Below, one piece after another: positions 36,648-49,700 of a DNA stretch of 64,000 bases. The stretch is from Stratiolaelaps scimitus (Eukaryota > Arthropoda > Arachnida > Mesostigmata > Laelapidae). A model generated the notes under the pieces. The model searched no databases, was not told where the DNA came from, and saw only the letters and a program-made list of their open reading frames with translations. The position numbers and the translations under genes are program-made. The number at the start of each line of letters is the position of its first letter. Position 1 is the first letter of the stretch. The DNA lies in the NCBI GenBank assembly GCA_019614645.1, contig JABWDB010000004.1, positions 21,638,001-21,702,000 of the forward strand. The letters run 5' to 3'.

Positions 36648-39151
36648 GAGTGCCCATCTTTAGTGCCTTTGTAGGTAGCTGTCAAAGGGTAAGCAGCGGG
36701 GCAGCGTACTCCGTTCCAGATTGCCATCTCTGATTCTGATCCTGCGCGGCTTTCGCCTTTCCCTCTCTGACGTCCCTATTTATAGCGGGGGCGCTCTGCT
36801 CGGTTGTGGCGGGGGGGGGGCCGGTGAAGCGCAAGGGAGCGACGATCGCGGGAGACCATTGAAAGATACGTGTTCACTCCTTCGGCAGGTCCTCCTCACT
36901 CGTTCTCGCTGCTGCTAAGTATCCGTTGTCCTACTCTACATCCCTCCCTCCCTTCTTCGCCTCGTCATCGGCCAACGGAGTAAGCGGACGACCCCCAGGC
37001 CAGCAGCAGACCACACACACACACACATCGGCCCAGAGAAGAACTCGACGAGCAAGTCGAGATCGGTGGGGTAAGGGCGCAACCGAAGGGAGGGTTGCTA
37101 TGGCAACTTTAATTCGGGCATTATTGCTCCCCCTGCCCCCCGCCCCCCAGGGATCCGACCGCTTCGTGGGGTGGTCAGAGCTCCCCGAAATGTTACAGGG
37201 CCATGGCCGGGCGACAGCGCGCAGGGGGGCACCATTGCGGCGTCGTGCTGCCGTGATGAAAGATACTAGCGCTAAATGACACGGCGAACGTTTTCTCGTT
37301 AAAGGCAGACCAAATTCTGTAGGTAGAACACTAAGAATTCATAATGAACACTTGAATTTACAGCGATCATTTAGCCGAATTCGTTCATGCACACTGACTG
37401 ACGAAGCGCTGGTGAAATCGTTAAGTCATATCGTAATAAGAAGCAATGTTATTCCCAATCATGTTACACGACTTGGCCAATTATTCGTGGCTCTTAATAA
37501 ATTGCTTCACTCTCGATGTGTGTTCACCTGCATGAACAGACAACAACTGCAGAGAGGCAATGCCATCGCCTTCCTCGGGACAATGTCGTCCTCAGCCCCG
37601 GTCCCTGCTAATCCCCCCCCGCCAATAATCCCTAGAAATAATTCTTAATTATTGTATGTTTGAATGAATGCTTTTACAGTTCGTATATACAGAAGGAAAC
37701 ACTGGGATAGGTAGACTTTGTAGAAACTAATAAAAAACTAGAAGAAAACTCTAGTAATTCAAAAAAGGGCCTGACAATGCTTGCTCATGCAATTAATCCT
37801 AGCCACTGTTGGCTAGTCATGGTCAGCATCGGCTGACGTTGCCTTGAGATTCTGTTCGGCATCATTACAGAGGGACATTTAACAGTGATAAGCAACGGTC
37901 GTATTGAGTACGGTTAGTTTCACTCGACAGTTTCGTTTAGCCAGTTCGAAATTGTACCTGTTGTTCTTAAAGCTAGCAGAATATTGGGAGGCATCTCCTG
38001 TTCTGTCTGGTATCTGTGCTCTTCGGATGTGATTATGGATGTGAATACAGGTCGTATAGGTGTTGAATCGGGTTTTGTATAATCTCACCCGTGAACAAGT
38101 TGTGTTTTCCCGGAACGGGAAGTATGGTCCAAAACTATTTTTCCTAAAAATGTTCGAGGTGAGACCTGCTCGCGCCGGCGAATATGGGCGGCTCTTGCTA
38201 AAACACTGTAAAGGAATACTTAAGTGAGTTGTTATGTATATAAGGGACTGTTGTTGATCCTGATCTACATTTATGTCCTCCAGGCTACCGTGGTTACGTA
38301 AGGACAGCTGCGGCCTCTGTGCCTCCGCTAAAGCTGAGCTCTTCGATTTTGGAAACTCATATAGATATATATATATATAATCGGGGCGAACGATACCCTG
38401 GCCTCCCATCTCTCCTCCAACTCAGACACATCCCCTGCAATCGAGAACTACCGGATCGTAGCTTTAGTGAGCGCTCTGCGATAGGTGGATGTTTCCTTGG
38501 TCGAGAGAATGGCAGGCCACGACCGCCGAGGGTACTACCCTTTCCTCACGTTGACCCTCAGCGGTCGCCGGGGAAACGCAGCCTGTTGTTGTGCTGAGTC
38601 TCACGACCTCACGAAGTGTGTTGGTCTGTTCGTCTCTTGTTCCTAGCTGATCTGTTTTGAATGCAAGGACACGCAAAACGTCTATTATCAGCAATATTCT
38701 ACGTGGTGGTCGTTCCTGACGAGAAATCAGTGAAGTTCTTAAAAGTAGCCCTCAGTTCGCATACGACGAAGTCACACGAGCGAGCGACTCCATCAGCCAG
38801 CGTGGCCCACAACAGCAAGTGGACAGTACAGCAGGGTGTAGAATGAGCCATTTCCATGTTTTAGCCAACTCGACATTGCCACCTGCAGACAATTGGTGAT
38901 AGGAGATACTCGAGCATACGGCGTGTAGATGCTTAAACAAAACCCGCTTGTTCACCCGGTTGGGTTTCTGCGTACACCGAAGTATTCTCCCACGGAAGTC
39001 ACCGAGTGCTTAGTGTATTTTTCTATCGCGTCAGTACGATTGACGTTGAACACTCAATATCGAAAGAAGAACGGCCCCCAACTAATCCCTTGCTGTCTAA
39101 CAAGTAACGTTCAACTACTAACGTGAGGTCGACGTCAGCGACGAACTCACG
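36647..39151. other. Spacer upstream of OSCP1
   Basis: There is a GC-rich stretch with a run of ten G (36811-36820) and short CA repeats (about 37010). A 176-codon frame on the minus strand (37879-38409) has no motif. The last few hundred bases should hold the OSCP1 promoter and 5' UTR, but no clear core promoter element was identified. Confidence 0.45.
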
Positions 39152-42100
39152 ATGGAGCCTATGGAAAGGATCGACAAAGCTACCTTGGTCCTGTACCTTA
39201 ATCTCGGTGGTGAAATGGTCTACATTCTTCAACAAAGGCTCAGTGCACAGAAAGTCGCCCAGGACAAAAGTGGAAGAGTTCTTCAGGAGGTTATCGGCTG
39301 CTTTCTTTGCCCTGACACGATGAGTGAGTTGTCGCATCTACCAAGTCTCTTATCAGCAGGTCGCATCGATTTGTGGAGAAGTTCGTTGACTAAGGGGCAC
39401 ATGAGGGCCTACCACCCGCTTTCCTACTGAAACCCCCCAACCTGCCGTAAACGGTTGGCCTATCTCCTTCTGAACCGTCAACCTACTTTTGCCTTTCATG
39501 TATTTGTCCTTTTTGTTCAAAGCAAAAACATAAAACATCGAGGAATATCAAGCACAGTCTTTCTTCGGCTATGCCATAAAGGCTGGAGCTATGAACACGA
39601 GTTGAAGTTTCGGCATTTGTATTATCGGTTTACATCGAATAATAGTTTTCATAAAGGTTGCCTATATTTGAGCAATAAGTCATCTAATACTATTGAATAA
39701 GAATCGGAGAGAAATTTAGTAAATTTAAAGCTTAACACACCTAACCCATAAGTGCAGGTATAATAGGTAGGTAGCAACTATTTAGCAGTACTTAACTTCG
39801 ACTTAATCCCATGACCTTTCGAGGTATAAATAGTGCTGTATTTGCCTACTGTTAATGCCGTTCCCAACCAACACAGAATTTATTATCAACAAAATTAACG
39901 ATAATTTTAGTAACAGGCTTTCTCATCACCGTATGATCACCATATGGACAGCGTCTTGTTATATCAATGGCCATTCTACGCTTGAATGTTTGTTATTAAT
40001 TTAGCTCACGCCAACCTATCCTCTCTGAGCAGTCCAAGGGCGACGGACACCCTAACTTCCTGCTGCCAAGCTTGTACCATGACACAAACCACGCCTACAT
40101 TATCTGCGATGTATATAGTTCATGATGCAGGAATTCATTGCAGGAAGGTATCTATGTTAGTGTAGAGCCTATTGCAACGTAATGACGCTGCAACCGAAAG
40201 GGTGTATGCAGGTTTATACGAATATGACCTTTTATCGTTTGAATTCCGAACGTTCGATCTACATATCTACCTGCGTGATTATATTTCACTTGGAAAAATA
40301 ATTCGAGTTGAAGAAATCTAGTGTCCATAGATGTCCCGTGTAGGCCACAAGGTTCATATGAAAGAAAGGAAAATATTAGGCGAAGCCTATAATGTGGTTT
40401 GGCTGAAACCCCCTTTTGCATCGTCTTGTGACGCATCTCTCAAATGAATAGTCGTTAATTAGGAAATAATACTTTGGTTAGAAGAGATCTTTCCGCCACT
40501 TCACAGACGAAAGGAGTTAGATGATACGTCTACTGTCTTGGGATGTACAAAGTCGCTTGTGGGCTACACAGCGGAACATCTATAGTGTAACTACAAATCT
40601 CTGAACCGATTTCTAGCGCTAGAAAGAGATGTATACTAATCTGTCATTACGTACGTGCGTACTGATAAAGGTCGTTTATGTTATTACTCCTCAAATGCTG
40701 CTTCTTATCTACAAATCGCTTGCGTTTCAGTGGAACTCCTGAAGTTGGACACATTATCGCTATCGTCAGCAAAATTTATCAAGTGCCTGTTTGAACGTGT
40801 GGTTCATTCGTCCATAATGCGTCTCAATCGTGAGTCTATGGACAAGCTATACGACCTTATGACGATGGTGTTTAAGTATCAGTTATTAATGGTTCCTTCT
40901 CCACGCCAAAGTGTCGCCATTACTCTGAACCATCTCGACACCATTGAGACGTACGTTAGGGAAAACCTTGAGGTTAGTAGACACTTTCCCTATGTCTGAT
41001 CATTAGTAATCATAAACGAGTAATATATTAATAATCGTCATAATAACAAACACGTAGCTAGAGATTTTGGCAATAACTAAATCAGTTGAAAGAAATGCTG
41101 CAGAGCAGTTTAAGAACAAAAGGATGCCGAGGCATACTTAGCTTGTCTTGCATAGGTCTAGGTACTATTATTCTTGTCTACGTGTTGTTACTTGATACAT
41201 AACTGGATAAAAAAATCATCGTCATTCGATAGTAGTTCATCTCGCCGTTTGTGGGCGTCGTTCGACTTCGACGAAGCTCGTCCGAATCTGTTATTCTCTT
41301 TTTCCGGGCTGACGCACAGCCGACATTTAACTCCGTGGTACAACTGCTCTCGGCATTGCTTGATAAGACGAACAACCCCTATATAAATGAAAATGTGCGA
41401 CGGTGGGGAATTGCCAGGTGCATTCGTGTGCGCCTTACAATCGGAGCATACACGTAGGTGCACGAGCTCGATCCCCACCGAATCTGTTACTGCTCCAAGC
41501 GGACTATTTACCTTGAATTGCCATTGAATATCAATATCTGTATAGGAGTAGTGACAATCGTTAGTGACAATTAAATCGTTAGTTAATCCCTATTTTCTAC
41601 GTGAGTAAGATTGTTGTGAGTAACACAGATACATGACGTTTAGCTTAGCCCAGTACGTAAGTTTGTGTCGCCTAATACACGATGACAATTTCAACTGTTC
41701 GAAAGCACTTATCAAATTATTGATGGAGGCATGCTCTTATCTCGTCTAATATACATACCAATTAGTTATTCGAATTGTTTCCGAAATTGCAGTTGACGGA
41801 GCGCATTGCGCTAGTTAAGGACAGTCTCGTGGAGATATTCTTCTCGACATCGCTTGCTGAGTTCCAGACCGTCCGCTACCAGATCTTAATGTTCCTGCAA
41901 GATCTCCACGTTCGCATTTCCATGCTCCTCAAATCTGGCGTCCAGAAACAAACCGGTCAGTAACATCGATCTGTGATCATTCGACCTAGGGAAGAATCTG
42001 AGCAGAGGATAACGGTTTCACCAGGTAGAGGCGTTTTGTCATTCAGTGTTAACCGCCCTGCATGGAATCGGCTCTTTTTAATGGAGATTGAAATGTCTCT

Positions 42101-44014
42101 GGTGGGGTCCGTGCGTTTGAACAAAATTTCCTCCTCTCCAAAAAAAAAGCAAAAACGAAAGATATCATTCGATGACTGTGTTCAAATCGAATGGAATTAA
42201 TATCCCGTTCAAAGTCAGTTAGCCCTATAAAGCCGCACGAAGGCGGGCAGCGCCAACTCCAGCCCCGCTCGTGTCCTGCGGGTGAGATTTTCTTGAAATG
42301 AATTCTGCTGATGTGTAAATTTCAGGAGTATTTTCAATGCCACTCTTTGGCTATGTGCCCGAAGGCTTCGAGGTCAATGGAACTATTCGCGAGTTCGGAT
42401 TGGGAGAGGCTCTCCTTAAGGAATCATCGTTTGTAACCGCATCGCATTTCAGTGCCCACAAGGTTCCGTATGGAAGCCGACGGGGAACTGTGCTTGGCAC
42501 TAACATGTATACAACGGCGTATCAGGTACTATTATGCAATTGTATGAGTACGCAGGGCACAATGGGTAATCAATAATAATAATATGTTTAAACGTAGAGA
42601 TAGATTTGGCCAAGTCAAATTGTGGGTTTATTAAATGAGGTGCATTCTCGGAACATTATTGATTAGAGAAGATGTTGGTCATACAAGCTAGATGTTTTTG
42701 AGGATATAATTAGATAATAGATGGAAATTAATCTAACTACAATATTCGAATTACTCAGAACTGAAGAATACGTGCTGCACGACTATATATACATATAGCA
42801 GAGAATGAACTGAAATTGAGTGTTATACGCCAGCTCGGTCGGCTCAGTAGCTGTGGCCCGCTAGGCCAAAAATCCGACATTTAAGGGATCCTCGAAAACA
42901 TATACATGAAAGTCTATATGACCTGAGGTCTACTCTGAAATAAATAACACCTAATATGTTAGTCCTAATTGCACAAAAAAACGACTAAATACGATCTCAA
43001 AAAGCAAACCAATCTTGTTCAAATGGATCATCTACTACATATTTGCTTTTTTAGGCCAAGTCACAGCCGGCCGAGCTGGCTCTACCAAGCGGTGGTAAAG
43101 GCAAGAAAGGTAACCCATCAAACGAGCTAAGCCTGCTGATGCAACTTGTCAACCCGACGCTGTCAAAAGGAGCCAGAGGCCAGGACTGTGTAGCGCTTAA
43201 TCTCCTGGGAGATCTGACCTCGCCCTCAGACCTCCAAGGAGAAGTGCTTAGCCCATCCACCGGCCAACAGGAAGAAACACTCAAGGTACCTGTTTATAGT
43301 ATCTCTAATATGATACGAGTCTAATAATAGTGACAATAATAATATCTTATCATTATATACATATATATATATAGGTTACAACGCCGAGGTTGGTGTCCTC
43401 ATGGCGTTTGCGGCCAAACTCGTAAACCTATTGGAGGCACGGTTAGCCTCCGACTTCCTGAGTTAGACGCTGCATGATAAGCGCCTTCCAGTACATTGGA
43501 ACCTCCGTGTATATGAAAATTCGTATAAAATATAGCCATTTTATCCGTATCCACCATTGTAGTGTCTACCCCATACAAATATGTATTAAAGACAATCTCC
43601 AGGTTTCAAGGCATACACATCTAGCAAAGTCGTAACGTGGTACTACCTAGGTGCGGACTCGATGATTGGCCTGAGCGTACCTGGTGTAGGACATTGAATT
43701 GAATCTGTGGCTCTACAAAACGGTGATCCTTAAATATTGTAATTCCACCCAAATCGTTCCGAAGTGTAAAGCCCTCCGGAGACTAGAAGCCTTGCCCCTA
43801 GTTGAAAGCCAAGTGGATAACGTCATCTGTTGTGTGTTTCTTGATGTTTTTCCTATTATCCCCTAAATAGATTATTGACCTAACCTTAGAGCGGCGGCGG
43901 AGGACATCAATCGGAGCTGCCGATGAGGCTCATGAAGAAATTGAGTGTAAGGCCTTCACCCCTCACGAGGACACTCTACTTGACATGATTGACGCCATCG
44001 ATGCCCAAAGCTAA
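39152..44014 (+). CDS. OSCP1: OSCP1 family protein (organic solute carrier partner 1), 6 exons
   Basis: The six exons are 39152-39323, 40731-40972, 41793-41955, 42326-42525, 43055-43285 and 43871-44014. All junctions are GT-AG with matching phases (1,0,1,0,0), and the result is 383 codons from ATG to TAA, close to the vertebrate protein of about 380. Family signatures are LNLGGEMVYIL (residues 16-26), SIMRLN and SMDKLYDLMTM (about 85-103), FLQDLHVRISM (172-182), LGTNMY (249-254) and an acidic LLDMIDAID tail. The first donor is ATGA|GTGAGT; reading on in frame after it gives a sequence unlike the family, which fixes the junction. OSCP1 was first described as a modulator of organic solute transport, and its molecular role remains unclear. 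A second in-frame Met lies at codon 4. A full-length SINE copy sits in intron 2. The next plus-strand gene, SUCLG1, starts 2.8 kb downstream. Confidence 0.95.
41294..41477 (-). mobile_element. Full-length SINE-like element with 12-bp target-site duplication
   Basis: The perfect 12-mer CCGAATCTGTTA occurs at 41282-41293 and 41478-41489 and encloses 184 bp. Read on the minus strand, the insert starts TGGGGATCGAGCTCG and has a degenerate B-box region (GGCAATTCCCC) where the 14.9-kb copy has GGTTCAATCC. Next come the shared body (GTCTTATCAAGCAATGCC, GCAGTTGTACC) and the end GTCAGCCCGGAAAAAGAGAA, an A-rich tail. This is the layout of a tRNA-derived SINE: head, body, A-rich tail and target duplication. 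It lies in OSCP1 intron 2, antisense to the gene. Confidence 0.88.
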
Positions 44015-46296
44015 ACGACATCAATATATCTATTTTCATCGGTTCAGCGCACAGTGGTTCTCCTGGAAAGCAAAATTACGACTGTTTCATTTAATTTATC
44101 TGAGCAAGCCGTTCTTTAGTGGCCATTTATCCCTCCTGAGCATCATCTGTGCGACCACCACTTAGCTTTTTCTGACGCTACAGTTAACAATAGGCGAAAA
44201 CGAACCATCGGACATACCCCATCTTCGGTTGACGACAATTATAAAATTGGCAAACAGCGTTCACAAGCACTTAATAAGATAACGGCACATGAAAATTACA
44301 CTGATATTCGCCCACAGCTATCGCTGTGGATGAGTTCGTTTTCCATTTTTTTCCTGATGATCGCGACCGTCGGCTACATGCCTTCGTTCATGCCGTCGAA
44401 AGAACCGCGGTTATAACAATGTACTAAGCGAAGGGTGCTTGACGTATTGTCAAAAAGCTCTTCGACAAGCTTGTCGAGCACTTCGAACCGTTGATCATGG
44501 CTGACAGACCTTGGTTGATGATGCATTCAAGTACACATACACGTGAAGCGCTAACGAACAAAGATTTAGCCTTTCTTACGTAGTAGCCCTTCGCACTCGT
44601 CTCGATTTAACGTTGTAGATAACGAGACATCTTAGTGGTGCCTACTGAACGATTCTCGGAGGTTTTGTCATGTTCCGCACTGACACTCGCAGTTCTAAGC
44701 TTCAAAGGTTTTCCTGTAAATCAATACGATTACGCATGCTATGCACAGAGCAAACAGTGCATGAACGCATACATGCATCGTATGACATCCACATTACGGA
44801 GGGATACAATAAAATATGAGGAGACGTGAACTTGAGTGAGACGGGGATGATTATGAGTGAGATCCTAAAACCATTTAGGTGAATCGTGATTTCAGATCAG
44901 TTCGATAGAGTATCTCATGTGGCCGTTCGGTGTAATACTTCTGCGGCTTACTAACCTGCACGTATGAACATACCGCATCAAGATGTCATTGCGAATAAAC
45001 AGTGAAAAAGAAATAAACAACTGAAGGGCTAAGAAGATGATTTCTAACGGAAATTATCACAGAGTGTGTGTGTGTGTGTGTGTATATCTCATTCGAAATG
45101 TCTCTGAAATGTGAATTAATCAACTCTCTAAATTTATGAACTCGTTACATTTTTTTCTAATTACAACTGCTATAACTCCTATTTCATTGACAGATCAGTA
45201 GAGTGTAGGGACGATCAAATATAGCATGAGGCGACACACAGTCACCGCATGACGGAGCAGAATCACCCGGTGTGTGATTCTCCGTGCGGCAATTTTTGGA
45301 CGACAATGTCTCCGTTGGTTTTTGGAGATGAAGAGAAAGCTATCTCTCAGCATTGATCCACGTATCGGCATGGGCGAACGCCGATTGTTCCGTTAGAGTA
45401 GCGACTTCCCTTGCGGATCACGATAGTAGTGCACTGACATGGTATGGCAAAGCAATGAAGAGGATACTCATTCCAGCGACTCGTGGATCGTCGAGAGGAG
45501 CACGGTGACGAAACGAAGGCCCTTCGACACCCGCTTATGAGCCATAATTTTTTAATTGAAATAAACGTCAAATTTGTTGAACTTCCACATTGTTGTTTTC
45601 TCATAGAATTTTGGGATAGATAGCTGTTCGCTTTCAGAATAAAGACCAAATATAAGCGATAAGCTTGCACAGAATGTAAACGATAGTAGACAGGTGCTAC
45701 TCAGTTGCTGAGCGGGTTTTAAAAGAATCATGTACGAATACATGGGCATAACAACGAGACAGAGGAAGAAGAACAAGCTTGGGACAAGCTTGGGATGGAA
45801 ATTTAGTTCGTATGCAACAATGGTTAAATAAATGTTTACGCGAGAACTAATTAACTTCATAGATGCACGTGTGTGACATGTGTGACACACATATAAGATA
45901 TAATGGCCAATGATTACAAATGTATTTATAATTTGTAATGTTAGACACATAGCTTGATAAGTATACACACTTGCCGCCAGGGAACTCACATTCACGAAGT
46001 CAGTCACCAATTCACATCAGTTTAAAAAATACACGTGTAGGGTGTACATTTGTCTTGCACGGCTAAAACTAAGCCGTGCCCACTGAGTATGATGGAAATC
46101 GCAAGGTCACTGTTGGTTTCTTCGAGTCATACCGACCCCTCGAAGGGTCTGGGGTTTGTTTCTGTCCGAATGACCGGTCGCTCTATTAATATGCTTGAAA
46201 TTGATTGATTCTAGATAGTCCCATATAATGTGGCCTTTTCTATGGCAAGTTTCCACTGAGAATCCACTCAAGTTTACATTTACGAAATGTTTGGCA
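44015..46296. other. Spacer between OSCP1 and tRNA-Arg
   Basis: It holds the 3' UTR of OSCP1. An AATAAA at 44808-44813 is a candidate polyadenylation signal, 794 bp after the stop; others lie near 44995-45015. There is a (GT)n tract at 45064-45083. Open frames on the minus strand (45347-46010) are AT-rich and without motifs. Confidence 0.45.
45064..45083. repeat. (GT)n microsatellite
   Basis: About ten GT units, downstream of OSCP1. Confidence 0.9.
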
Positions 46297-46297
46297 G

Positions 46298-46303
46298 AAA
46301 AAA
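46298..46303 (-). terminator. RNA polymerase III terminator of tRNA-Arg
   Basis: Six T on the minus strand begin six bases after the tRNA discriminator base. A run of four or more T is the normal polymerase III stop. Confidence 0.9.
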
Positions 46304-46308
46304 TTAAC

Positions 46309-46381
46309 CGCCCCCGGTGGGACTTGAACCCACAGTCTTTGGCTCCGGAGGCCAACGCCTTATCCATTAGGCCACGGGAGC
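46309..46381 (-). tRNA. tRNA-Arg: tRNA-Arg (anticodon CCG)
   Basis: The 73-nt cloverleaf includes the discriminator base. The acceptor stem GCTCCCG pairs with CGGGGGC with one T:G pair. The D arm contains the A box TGGCCTAATGGA. The anticodon stem TTGGC/GCCAA holds the loop CTCCGGA with anticodon CCG, which reads CGG. The T arm contains the B box GGTTCAAGTCC. There is no intron and no encoded CCA, as expected for a nuclear gene. It is divergent from SUCLG1 (ATG 411 bp away). All stems pair, so it is likely functional. Confidence 0.97.
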
Positions 46382-46441
46382 AAGCTAAAACCACTCGAAA
46401 CTAACACCTAACCAACCCTCTTCCTCGAGCGCGATACGAAC

Positions 46442-46471
46442 AGTTAATTTGCATAGATAGTTAATTTGCAT
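46442..46471 (-). promoter_or_regulatory. Duplicated octamer motif between tRNA-Arg and SUCLG1
   Basis: The 13-mer AGTTAATTTGCAT occurs twice (46442-46454 and 46459-46471, period 17). On the minus strand each contains a perfect ATGCAAAT, the POU-factor octamer. The pair lies 61-90 bp upstream of the tRNA 5' end and about 320 bp upstream of the SUCLG1 ATG. It could act on either gene. This rests on motif match only. Confidence 0.5.
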
Positions 46472-46791
46472 CCCATAGCCGACGTTCAGCGCCCTCCGTC
46501 TATATACACAAAGCATACGGGGACGTTGTGTAAGCAGTGCAGCAAGCCGCGGGCGTCCCGGCATCCCTACGCGTTACTGACACAAATCGCGCACCGTTCT
46601 TACCACGTCCAAATTTTGGCGCGCCTCGACGCCTATCGCGTCGTCTGCCCCCATTCAGGGTGTTTTTGTCGACGTTACGAAGAAGAAAGACACCAGTGTC
46701 CCGTAGTGTGCTTGCCTGTCTTGTCGGTGTGTCGGCTACCGTAGTACAGTACTGCAGGGAACGAATTGGCACTGTGCGAATTTAACACAAA

Positions 46792-49700
46792 ATGCTTACC
46801 GCTAAGCTCGTCCAGAGGTCTGGCCAGGGTAAGTGTTGATCAGCGACCACAACCTAAGCACAACTTTCAACGGGGAGCGGTGTCCAACCATCAATCTTAT
46901 CCGCGTGGAGTCGAAATGCTGCTCTGTTCTGTTCTCGTCATGTGTGCTGTGTGGTGTGCCCCCTCTGTAGCGCAAGGGCGCATGGCATAAACGCGCCCGC
47001 CTCTTGACAAGTGTCTAAAGTCCGGATGACCTTTTCAACCCTCGTCTTGGATAGCGGAGCGCTCGATGCAGCTTGCAACAACGCGTTTTACCATATTTCT
47101 ACTCGTAACAGGCTACATGCCGGTGCCCGACGAAATTTGACCTCCGTAGCAGGGACTTCGAATAGCTGTATTCCGGACACAGTCAGTGTTCGCGAGACTT
47201 TACGTAATCAGACCGCGATTATAGACGTTTTGCCGGCGGCTGACGTCGGCATCGTTTTTCTCAGAGAGAGAGAGAGAGAGAGAGAGCAAATTTCTAGTTT
47301 ATTTTTGCCAGGGCGAAACACAGGACAAAACAGGTCCATGTTTTTTGCTTGGCCATCAGCTGTGGTAGACTTCGTGTTTCTAGACTTGATTTCCTGCTCT
47401 TAGTTGCATATCTAGCCCGCGAGTACTGGCGCGGAGCCAACCGGCCCCTTTCACGTTCTCTCTAACCTTCGAACAATTGTGAGGTTTTCGAGCTAACGAA
47501 GAGCACTGTGTTGTTATATATCCCAGTACGACATTGCTGACCCCTTCCATAGCGCTCTGCAGTATTTTACCCTCTAAATGTTTGGGTCTGACTGCAGTCG
47601 GTCAGTTGGTCTTGAAAATGGCCTACGGCTGTTGTTGTTTTCTCAACAGTACCAGGCCGCAGTGGTCACACTATCATCAGTGCTCATGTGAGATGCGCGA
47701 AACCTGAATTTGCATCTGGGTTTGGCGGATCGCTGCTTAACTGAATCAAGGAAGTCTGCTTCCAACCCTATCTCAAGCTGAAATCAAATGATACGATTAA
47801 TGAAATTTTGTGCATCATAAAGCTATCTGCCTAGTGATAACAAGCTTATAAACGAAACGGTCATACCGCTATTTTAGGGTCATTGTAAGGAGCATTTTAC
47901 CTCTATATATATATATATATATAAATAAATTTTTTTAGGAGTATTTGTGCTGGTTGCCATCTGTGACAATTGAGATCTGCTCGATCAGACGAACCAGACA
48001 GTGTAAGTATCTGTTCCAATAAAGCCAATCGTGGCAAATGTTTCGCGGCAATCTTGCGGATAGGGTGTGACTACTGTGTCCTAGACGGATGTTATGAAAC
48101 AGAATAGCTTGGGCACGTAATGCTTAAGGACAATGGAATCATGCCAAAGGCCCGAACGATGGCGGTGGTTGAGACGTTACCAATCACGGGCAACAGCCAA
48201 CGATGCTGGCACAAGATGCCCTTCTTATCGAAATCATTATCGCTTTCTCTTATCGGGCAGTTTCACAACGAGTGAGGGACTGATCTCTCTCTCTCGAAAG
48301 CGAATAATGAATGCTTCTCCCATTTGCGTAGTGGGACTGGAGTCAGCTCAAAGATTGGACAATGACGAGAATTGATATATTCGTTTACGTTAAGCACCGC
48401 TGGATAGTTCAGAATATGGAGAGAGCGAGATGAGTCCGTGAGCAGAGTGTGTTTGATTTTGAGACAAATAGCCTTATCTCAGCGAGGCATAATTTACGCA
48501 CGGGAATTGCGAGGCACATTGGTCTGTATTCGATCATCGTTCGAATGCTACTGAGTTACATAGATGCATTAAGCCAATAGCATCACTTGCAAATATCCCA
48601 GTGACACTGACATCTCACCACACCGAACATTTCGCGTTCGCAGAGACGGGTATTGCAAAGATTCTCTGAGTGCATGGTCGGATCAGATAGAATAAAAAAT
48701 CACTTTATTAAAACCCACGGGAATTTACAGATGTCTGCTCGCTTTATAGAAGAAGAGACAAAATGCCAATAGGATCGAGTTCCAGAGTGAACTTCCCGGG
48801 TGGATTGTTAATTAAACGGTGATTGGCCGCTCAACTTAACTACTGATGTCATGATTATATATTGGGCGCATTTTGTAACCATAATTGTTTTCCCAATGAG
48901 AGATCAATGGGATTTAGCCATATATCGCAATCTAGGACACCACTATTCTATGCATATATAATACATATGGTTCATGTCTGTCTCATTGCAGTGGCCAGCC
49001 TTGCCGGAGCAGTACGGCAGTACACCACAACCCGTGATGCACTGAAAATCGGGAAACATACAAAACTGATATGTCAGGGCTTTACCGGAAAACAAGGTAG
49101 CTTCCACTCTCGACAGTCGATTGAATATGGCACTAATTTCGTTGGTGGCGTTTCGCCCGGCAAGGGAGGCCAAACCCATCTTGACAAGCCTGTCTTCAAC
49201 TCTGTCAAGGAGGTAAGAACATCACCGCCGAAACTACACACCCGACCCACTTGGCTATGCCTCTTATCGTGCTCTTTTATATCTTGATTTGATGAACGTG
49301 CTTTTTCGTTCCTGTTGTCATTTTCTGGGAGCAAGTCTGGCGCCTAACTATCAGTCGCTGGTTATATCGAATGCATAGTCGACAAGCTCATCACATCAAT
49401 ATGTAAAGATTCTCGAGAGGACGAACTTTAGATCGCTCCGCCCCCTACTCACTTGTAGAATTGTGTTGTCCTAGGCCATGGATAAGACGGGCGCGACCGC
49501 GACAGTGATTTTTGTGCCTCCACCCGTTGCCGCGAAGGCAATTGAGGAGGCCATGGATGCCGAAATCCCATTGGCTGTGTGCATCACCGAGGGCATTCCC
49601 CAGCACGACATGGTTCGAGTGAAGAATCGCCTGCTCGCTCAGAACAAGACGCGACTAATTGGACCCAATTGCCCTGGAATTATCAAGGTGACTAGAGTTG

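Noticed and set aside
37879..38409. 176-codon minus-strand frame
   Set aside because: No domain or splice support, and a chance length for six frames of 64 kb.
38464..38700. TTTTGAATGCAAGGA match to the LINE LLAFK region, suggesting another LINE remnant
   Set aside because: The match covers only about 15 bp, and flanking residues do not follow the LINE protein.
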